NCBI RefSeq assembly: GCF_018691265.1
Contig: NW_024881313.1
Location: 1-64,000 of the forward strand
Origin: Tyto alba
Taxonomy: Eukaryota; Chordata; Aves; Strigiformes; Tytonidae
DNA: 64,000 bases
Reading direction: 5' to 3'
Numbering within the stretch: position 1 is the first letter of the stretch; each line of letters opens with the position of its first letter. The notes below the pieces were generated by a model, which saw only the letters and a program-made list of their open reading frames with translations, made no database searches and was not told where the DNA came from. The translations under genes and the position numbers were made by a program. Below are positions 54,976 to 64,000 of the stretch, in pieces.

Positions 54976-57900
54976 GAAATTTTTAAGGGCTCGTAATTTA
55001 CTGTTCCTTCTAGTCCCTAATTCAATTCTCATTTCTAGAAATCTGCCCTAGGGCTCCTCTATAACCTGTAGCTTGTTTAAGGAAAAATTTTTATCCAGTA
55101 CTCTGATTAGTTCCATGTAAAGTTGGAACATACCAGGAGTTACAGCATCTAATTTCATGTTAAAGGACAGTGCAGGAGTTATGAAAATATATAAAAAGAG
55201 CACCAAATTAAAGAAGCATGGACAGAAGCTAGGGTTCAGTGATGTAGCTTACATGAAAAATGCCAATCAAGAACATTAAAGTATGAAGAAAAGCTTCTGG
55301 ATGATTTATAGGAAGACTGCAGCTGCTAAATCCCCCCTCACCTCACCATATGTAATCCTCATGTTATATCAGACTTCATGAAATTACCCTGTATTTAAAT
55401 GTAGATTTTAAAGCTGGGCAAGCTGGAGCTTGTTCCTAGCTTAAAAAGGTCGGATGTGCTGCTCTACAATACCTTGTCATCTTCTTTTGCAGCCACTTAA
55501 TATGACTGTATAAGGAAGAACATTGCGTCTCATGTCTGTTGTAGGGCTAATCAAATTTACAGCCTAATTCTAGGGAGTTAATGCTATTGGGGATTTGGAT
55601 GAGCTGAGATTTGGTCATTACAAAATTTCAGCTGTGTTTAATGCTAGTTATACTGCTTTATCATTCAGAAGACAGACTATAATTCTTCTTTAAAACTACT
55701 TTTCCCCCAAATAAATGAAAATATATTGCTATACTGTATTTTTCTCCGCTTGGATTTTTACAGATATCTAAATGTCAGCAAATAGCAATTTCAGAGCAGA
55801 ATTAATCTCCTGGGCTTTTCAATTCTCTTTTAAAAATACAGCAAACATACTCTAGTGAAATAAAAATGGAGATAGTGTGTTTAACAGCTTGATTTCAATG
55901 CGCCTTCTCCATCAGCCACATGATATGCAATGAAATTCCAATTGGTAGTGCCAATGTGGTTAGAGAGACACACATTTAGACTTAAAATGTACATTATGGG
56001 TGTTTGTATGCTATATGCATTTTTATGAGCATTTATTAAGTAGAATTATATTTCTATTGCAGTATTTTACAGTTTTAATGGTGAACAGGTGATGGAGCAA
56101 GTTATTACACCATCACAAGTGGGTTCTCAGAAAGATTTCTGGAGCACCTTACAAACTAAAAAAACCCACAGCCCTATAAAAATCTCACAGTTTCTTCAGC
56201 CAAATATTTACAATGTACTTTTTTTTTGGTCCAGGTTTAGATTCAGCTCTGTATTAGGGGGATTTGGAAGAGCTGGCCTCCAACTCAAGAAGCACAATTA
56301 AACTGGAAGAATTTTAAAAGGTTAGATGTAACTTGAAAGATCTTATCCCATCTCCTGAGCTATAAACAACTCCTTTCTCATAACTGTGAGAGTCATCCTA
56401 TTGAAAGGCTCTGTGCTCATCCTATTGAAAGACCTGTACTGAAACCTCAGACACCAAAAATTAAATCTGCTCCCTTTTCTTTGGACAGGCTGTGTGAAAT
56501 GTAGAAGAAAACAAACAAGTAATTTTTTAGTTATTTGGACTCCAGTTACATATTTAGAAGAGTTTTTGGTTAATGGAATACTAACTGTTTTCTTCAGGGC
56601 TGCTTCTCTTTCCAAATATTCTGCTGTATTTCCTTTTCAATTAAAAAATGGGGAGTGCTTGAGTTTTTGAGTTTTTTTTTTTTTTTTTAAGGAAAAATCC
56701 AGGTGCTCTCTATGTCATCTACAGGACAGCTGCCTTGAATTCATCTCCATACAGCAGCACAGGTGGGATTGGTTACCCCTAAATTAAACCTCCCCCAAAT
56801 AAAAGTTCATACACATTTTGTTCAGTGATTTCCATGCAAATAGCAGTACAGGACAGAATATATTCCCATATTGGCTTGCAGTGAAAGCTAAGTTTTCTAA
56901 ATCCAATTTTTGTGGTTTCTAATATTGTACCAACCTTTAAGAAACAGGTCCCAAAAGGCAAACTAAAAAAAAAATTAAGATCAGGGAAAAAGCAGAAGCT
57001 AATAAGTCACTGAAGCAATGGTTTTCTTAACAGCAAATGCTGACAGCTTGATACACATCAAAAACATCCTTAAACTTAATTTTAAAAATTATTTAATATC
57101 TAATTATATTTTCTTATGTTGTCTTCAGTGGCATCCAGGCTAGTGTTATAAGAAAACCAATCTGAAAACTGCAGACAAAGGCAGTGTAAGACATGCTATA
57201 CAAAACATGTCATAGAACAATTTAATACTGTGAGAGGAAGGGATTAAGAGAAGATGAATTGTTTGTGAATAATTTTATTTATAGTGTCACTTTGCCTCAG
57301 GAAGTTTCCATAGTTAGCCACGTTACCTGTTTTAAACTGAATGAACTCCTAGAAGACCATGTCAAGCATACTGTGAGTCTTGATGTGGAAAATGAGGTAT
57401 GTGAAATGTGTCATAGTATCCTTCAGTGATCTTAGAGAAGCAGTGTTGCTCTCTTTTCCTATCATTAATAATAATGCACAGACTAAGTAATTCTTTGGAG
57501 GCAGATACAGGTGAAGTGGCACACTGAATTATTCCACTAACCTTTCAGCTTTGAAAAGAGTCTTCAAAATCAGGGCACAAGTGAAAACAAGTACAGCACA
57601 GCACTAATCCCTGTTTGTGTGGCAATAAAACTAGCCTCACGGTTGGAAGTCTGATCAACACACACGTATGAACTGGGACAACAGACTGATTCAAGTTAGA
57701 ACAAAGGGCAGCAGCAGGGATCTGAATTGCTTTACACACCCTACAAGCTGAACTACAATTTATTTGTGACTTTCATAAAATAGCAGTTCCAAGTATCCAT
57801 ATAGAATGTATTTAACCATCTACAAGGCTGTTTCTACAGAAGAATGATAAAGGAATCAATAAACATAATGTAAAAAAAAAAAAAAAAAAAGAGAACAAAT

Positions 57901-60484
57901 AAAATGAATTGTTTCAGTAGAGAAAAAAGGTAATCCTTAGAGGAGAAAGAAACAAATTCTAGAAAGGTTTAATGTCTGCTAGGAAAAAAGTCATTGAAGC
58001 TAATATCAATTTTAGCAATCATATCTTGCATCAGAAATCATATGATACGAAGTATAATGAAGCCTGCATCTTATTTCAGGAACTGGTTTTGCAGATTTGG
58101 TTGGTCACACCTTAACATTCAATAGAAAAATTCTAATATATATAGGCTATGCCAGTGTGCTAAAACCTCAAAATATGCCTGCTGGAATTGCCTTAGAGGT
58201 CATGGACCTCATTAGGCTGGCTACTATGTTTGACATGGTTTGGACAACTATATGACCTTCAGGGGTTGTTTCCACTAAAGGAAAATAAGAAGTGATGCAG
58301 TAAGATATTTGGTTGACATTGCATTCTTACAAACAAGGTGATCCGATGTGTTGGAGGTAGAAGAAACAAAGGTTGACTTTGTTATGACACTTCCCAGTTT
58401 CAGATAAAACCCAGGATTGTCTTTCCAGGTATAATATGGGAGATAAGTAAATACAGGGCAGATGCATAAGAACATGAGACACAATCTTTGGAAACCGATC
58501 AAAATGTTTACAATAACCACCTCTGCATCTAGAGAACTAACCTAAAACTGTGCTATACACTGTAGCTTAGGGACTGTGTAACTTTGAAGCCTAAGTTTGC
58601 CAAAAGTTTTTGTCCCTATGTAGGAAAGCTGACCTAGTGGTCACTGTGCTAACACAGGGCTAAAGGAGTCTTACAGTTTTGCACCAGGCTTCCTATGAAG
58701 TTGTGTCCACCAGTACATCCCAGTCCTGGTTGCTCAGTCATCCACTCCTTGGCTACCTCCCTAGCTATACACCTAAGGTCTTTTTCCTGGGAGGAATCAA
58801 AGCAGGTGCAGGAGAAAGGGAGGGTGAGATGGAAGCATGGAAGACCCTGAGTTTTCATTCTGTTGTACAGCCAAGGTGTAGCCAGGGTGCATGTCTGGGC
58901 CGGGAAGCAGGGAAGCAGTCATGTCATACTGCTCATGAGAGATGAAACTCCAGAGTGCTTCTTGGTCTTCACCGTTTGCAAGTAGTCGTGATGATTCCAA
59001 TAAAATTAAGTGGTCTTACAGTGGTGCCTTAGTTTCTCATCTGTAAAACTGGACTAATGCCAAGGATATTCTGAGAATAAATATGCTAAAATTTGTGAGC
59101 TATCTGGATACTGTGGTAAATGTGGCTGTATAGATGTGTATCGTAATGAGACTGATATCCATGACTTGACTCTAAATTTTGAGCTCCATAGAATCATCAG
59201 AGACATATTTGACTTCTGTTAGTTCATAAAATGATTGAAGTTACACAAATATTAAGGCATGTGTGACTTGATTCCAGTGTCCAAACTGTCATCTGGAGAA
59301 AAATGTTACCTATCTTCAAAAATAAAAGAGCTCTGCAAATCCAGTTTAGAAAACATCCATTTACGAAAATACCCATTTTGGATACATGGAAGAAGAAATT
59401 AATTCCCCTCTCTAGACTTGTATTTGATTGCTGTCAGGCTACCTACCACAGATTTGTGTGAAATATGAGGCTGCCTAAGAAAAAGATGTTTCAGAAATAA
59501 GTATTATCTGGCCCAATTTTACTAACATGGCTCTTAAAGGAAAGTGTTGGCAGTGATTCATCTCTGTATCTTGCCAAGGGAAATCATTCTTGTTTAAAGA
59601 GTAAGGGTTTTTTACAGTCTTCAGTTTCTAGCAGGATTTCTATAAACTTCACTGGCTGACAAGAGTTAGCTGAGGCAATCATGGATCAATGAGGCAGAGT
59701 GTACTGATTTTGAAGACTTGTCTTTAATTAAGGAAGAACATGCACCTATTAGAAGTGCCAGCATGCTGTAACAATTAAAGTTCTGAAATAACACACTTAA
59801 CTTTGATGCTTGGATGCATCTCAAAATTAAAAGCACAGATACATTAGCAATATATTGGTTCATAACAGTGAATTTAATTGAGAAACAGTCATTACTATTA
59901 GAAGAAAATAATAAAAACATGCTAGTAAATAAGAACTTGATATGAAAGACATTACATGGCACATGGCTCGATAAAATTTGCAGAAAATGTTACAGCAATA
60001 TGCATCTACCTTGTGGAAGATGACTGTGAGTGGATAATAAGGAAGTTACAGCACTCAGATCTCAAAATGCTGTCAAGCAACCAGAATGCTAAGATCCATA
60101 ATGTAACTGGAATATATCCATAGGGTCATAAATATATTTTCAGAAAAACACTGTGGACGGTAAATTTGTCTGAAGATTTACTAAGGGAGGGATAGCTATT
60201 ATATAGGAATTCCATTGTGTTTAGCATTTCTTTCATTTAAAGAAAAAAGAACCATTTTCTTCTGTATTTTTCTCTTCTCACTTCCCACTAATCACCATCT
60301 CCAGACAAAGGAGTGACTTTGTGGGTCTTACAAATCTCAAACAAACAGTTCAATCCCAAAGCAATAGGGGGTAAAGGCATTCCCCCTGACTGTGCTTTGT
60401 GCAGTGTTAGACATCCTATAATCACATGTACCAAAGGTAGATTACTCTGCAAGAAAACCATAAGGTCCAACAGGATCCACTTAC

Positions 60485-60557
60485 CATGTGGATTCCCAGG
60501 GGACAGGGCGGGGAGGAAGTGTCGCTGCACGGTCTGGTCTTTGGTGGCATTTAGACA
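60485..60557 (-). other. Candidate alternative exon bounded by consensus splice sites
   Basis: On the minus strand a pyrimidine-rich acceptor (TTGTTTTCCTCTCAG) precedes 73 nt that end at a strong donor (ATG then GTAAGT). It lies on the same strand as the host gene and inside its last intron. The segment is more GC-rich than its flanks. It does not encode UBE2E sequence, and 73 nt would shift the reading frame, so if used it is a cassette or poison exon. Confidence 0.3.
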
Positions 60558-63132
60558 CTGAGAGGAAAACAAGTCCTAAAGGCATCTTCACTTTTAGCAG
60601 AAGGGTTTGAATGTGACCAACACCAAAATCTTCAACTTAAACATGTCAGGATCATTTTAGGTCAGATGCAGGAGTAACACGGATCCTGCTCTTGAATCTA
60701 TTCCTCTGTTCCTTTATTGCAATTAATCCTAAGAGTAACTAGAAAACCCTACATATGTTATGAATGCTGCCTATTTTGGTTTAATCTGATTTTTCCTTCT
60801 CATCCTACTAAGTCTCATTATTAATATGATGTATTTAAATACAAAACTGTTATTAGGAATCCCATACAATTCCCAAACTGTGCAAAGAATACAAGAGTTT
60901 TATTTACAGAAGGGTGGTCTGGTGAAGAATTTTATCCCTCCTAAAGGCTAGTAAGACTCTTTCTCATCGGCCAGGGCCTGAAACCCCTTAGCAAGTTCAA
61001 CATCCCTTGGAACACCAATAGGAACTTAGGTGTGCCTTGCATTAACACACCTCTTACTGTTACCCAATAATAACTCAAAAAATAGTCAAGACTCTCCATT
61101 CCTTCTCTATATTTCCCTTTCTCCCAGGCAACATGTAGAAGGAAGTCTCAGGCTGTATCGGGCTCAGACATGTTTAAGTTTATATCTGCATCAAGAGGCA
61201 GTGGAAGGAAAATTCCTGGAAACTGATTTGTTCACTGTTTTTGTCCGTATGGCCCAGATGCTCTCGCTGATGGGGCTGGCTTCTTGGGGATTTTCTGGAC
61301 TGCAGTCACGGGTTGTTTGAGACAGGTTGTGTGATGGCATGTTGGGACTGTTCCTCACGTTGCCATCTGCATCTATGGTCCATACTATTTAGGAGGAGGC
61401 ATCCCAAAATATTACTGTGCTGTAAATGTAGGAAATAGGAGCCATCTCAGAAGAGTATGGGACAGGGACCTCTGGAGTCAGTCTCACTGCTAATGTGCAC
61501 ACTTGGCAGGTTTCTGACAGTCCAGAGTGGTCAACTCCGATCTGCTGAGTGCTGCAGAATTTGCAGCAATACTGCCCTACCAAAAGGGGCATCCAAGGAA
61601 GCTGCTTGTACCAACAAACAATGGCTCAAAAAAGTATGAAAACTAGAGTTCCATCCTGCCCTGAAGATTGGTGCAGGCCACTTACAGCAATATAACTGGA
61701 GGCTGATCACTGAGGTGACATGGGATATCATAGGAAGGGAGCAGGGTGGTGCGAGCTCTGGCAATGACTGAGGAATCAGCAGGTGAGTGAGCAAATAACC
61801 TCATTTTAGTAACCGAATGGACTATCCACTTCTAAAATAACTTCATAACATGAATATAATTAGGATTAATTATGAACAGGTTCTAATAGGACTAGAAGGA
61901 AAAACAGGTTAAACAAAATAATTAGCATTCATCATGTAGGCAGGTTTAGCTCCTGGATTAGTTGCAATGAAGTTACATGGCAATGCTGAATAAAGATTGT
62001 ATTTATGATATTTACAGCAATAATTTCATATTTAATAACAGGTAAAATAACTTTATTTGGAAATCCTATCTTTCTGGTGTGAGCAGTCACATTCAACTCC
62101 ACCGTCATGCCTGACTAAATGATAATCACTTTGCCAAATGATTTAAGGCATTGGCATAAAAAGTCCTAAGACTGAGCTGTAGCAAAAAGCTATACAAGGT
62201 AGAGATGGAAAATACATGGAAGGTTACGAAGGCATTCCTCCTGCTAGTATAATATTGTGTCTTACAGTAACTTCACTTTCATGCCACTTTATCTAATTGA
62301 TATTATAAAGACCCAAGCAATGAGGATTCCAGTCCTTGAGAATTTTCCAAAATCTAATTAATCCTAAAGTTGTAAATGCTCCACTCCATAGAAAGGCCTT
62401 GTTCTAAGCCTTGTACAGATGGAAAATTCTACAAACCATTCACTAATCAGAGCTCTATTTCTGTATCCCGTATGAATGTGAAATCTTACAGTACAGCCCA
62501 TCCTTAAATTTGGGACAATTACACCGTACATTTTGCTGTTTAAGTAACTGTCTGCTACTCCAGTTAATGCACCTGAATTTAATTTGCTGTGAAAATAGGG
62601 ATTCTGAAACACATACTGCATATAATGTTTTATTTGTTGCCTTTGATAGATCTGCAAAACTGTAAAAAACAAACAACCGTTTCTTCCTCCCCTGCTGAAT
62701 AATGTAGAAAATTAGCCATGCAAAATAAGGGAGACGTCTTGCAGTAGTGTAAATCATCTCTGAAGGTAGAATCTGAACAACTCAGGAATACTAATTGCTG
62801 AAATCTTAAGAAAGTGAGACTAAATGATTTAATAGCTAACATACTTACATTAAGATTATAAATTTTGCTTTTCAGGACTGACTCCTCATTCTTCCTGTGG
62901 ATCTGTTAGAGAGTCAAATGTAGCAGCTTCTTTTCAAGAGCTTAAAAAATGTGGAGCAGTGTGATTTCCATGGTGAAACAAGAATAATTGTATTTTAAGA
63001 ACTGGAAGAAGCAGCCTTAAAAATAGTTGTGCTAATCAGTGTCCTGAAGGTGGTTCATAGGCAGTTAGAAACATATGTCAAGAAATTTGGAAATATATCC
63101 TTGCCTTCATGTTAAAAAAGGTATACAGGAAA

Positions 63133-63158
63133 AAACAAACAAACAAACAAACAAACAA
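63133..63158 (+). repeat. (AAAC)n microsatellite
   Basis: Six tandem AAAC units, followed by a short C-rich stretch. Confidence 0.9.
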
Positions 63159-64000
63159 CCCCCAAAACCCTACTTAGTAAAATGGAGCAAAGTCTAATTG
63201 AAAAATCTGGGGTACAAAAATTCAGCTGGACTGATGACAGTCTATTCCAGCTGAGAACTGAGCTATTTGTACTAACTGGGAATAAGGAATATTAGATTAA
63301 ATTATTATGAGATTAGAGAATTAAATGTAGGCATACAGGTAAAATGTAATGTCTAAATGTATTGATTTTCTAGCTTTAATTATTTTTCCCTTAATTATAT
63401 AAAGTTCTATTAGTGACAAAATATATCCAGTAGAATTGGCTAAGCCCAGAAATATTCTAGCTACTTTGTTCAAAAGATTTCAGTGAAATTAAGGACATGT
63501 CTGTACTGGCTAGACAAAACCGGCATGAAACAAAGAAAATACATGTAATGACTGTAAATGATTGCAGTGTGTTTTGAAATTAAAAGGCTATTTACTTTGT
63601 ATCTTGGAATTCATTCTAATTAAGCTACTATTCTATGTTTTATATATGAGAAATAATTAATAGCTTTATCTAAATACTTCACATTGTTAAACATTTAACA
63701 TTGATGACTTATTTTGGTCTCAGTTCACACAAAGATTTATTATGTGTATGCACTAAATTACCTGTCTTCTCTCTGAGGTAATGGGCATAGGAAACCTCCA
63801 TTGGTACTATTTTAAATTACACGTTTATTGGAAGGAGAATGAATTGTAACTTTTTGTATTTGTAGCATCCATCACTCATGCATTTTCTCAAATACTTTTA
63901 ATTTAACGATGCTTAAGGTAAGGCTCATAGAAACCCTGTAATTCTTGAGCAGAAATGCACAAACCTTAAAAAAACCCTGTACGTATATTTATCATACAGC

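Overview
The window looks like non-coding chromosome from a bird (Aves). Three things point there: endogenous retroviruses with avian-type LTRs and class III/ERVL-like pol, an old CR1 LINE fragment, and the absence of SINE- or L1-type repeats. Only one host gene is visible. At about 50.6-50.7 kb on the minus strand lies the last coding exon and 3' UTR of a UBE2E-class ubiquitin-conjugating enzyme. The C-terminus fits UBE2E2 or UBE2E1. UBE2E2 is favoured because more than 13 kb of intron lies upstream and about 50 kb without another gene lies downstream.

Layout. 1-4.4 kb: a complete solo LTR (536-1606, plus strand, 5-bp target duplication) and a degraded CR1 fragment (about 2640-3560, minus strand) holding a 32-A tract. 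4.4-11.4 kb: a complete but dead provirus on the minus strand (4394-11403) with both LTRs, a Lys-type primer-binding site, gag, protease, RT, RNase H and integrase remnants, no env, and a 5-bp target duplication. 11.4-26.7 kb: intergenic DNA with no recognisable gene. 26.7-27.8 kb: a second solo LTR of the first family, in opposite orientation. 27.8-42.0 kb: intergenic DNA with simple repeats. 42.03-42.72 kb: a 692-bp alpha/beta-retrovirus-like (ERVK-type) element with a 6-bp target duplication. It is one full LTR plus a 32-bp stump of the other LTR and about 120 bp of 3' internal sequence, so almost the whole provirus is missing between intact ends. 42.7-49.9 kb: downstream flank of the UBE2E gene, with a diverged local duplication (47.93 and 48.79 kb). 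49.9-50.7 kb: 3' UTR and terminal exon. 50.7-64 kb: the last intron, with one splice-bounded candidate exon (60485-60557) and a CpG-rich patch (about 54.76-54.97 kb).

Nothing here forms an operon or working pathway. The proviral genes formed one gag-pol unit and are broken by multiple stops and frameshifts. The most unusual points are the deleted-core ERVK element, the Gag with an N-terminal membrane-spanning profile and no zinc knuckle, the in-frame UAG between gag and pol, an open frame inside the solo-LTR family, and the local duplication next to the UBE2E gene. Differences, ages and family names were judged by eye, without alignment or database search.
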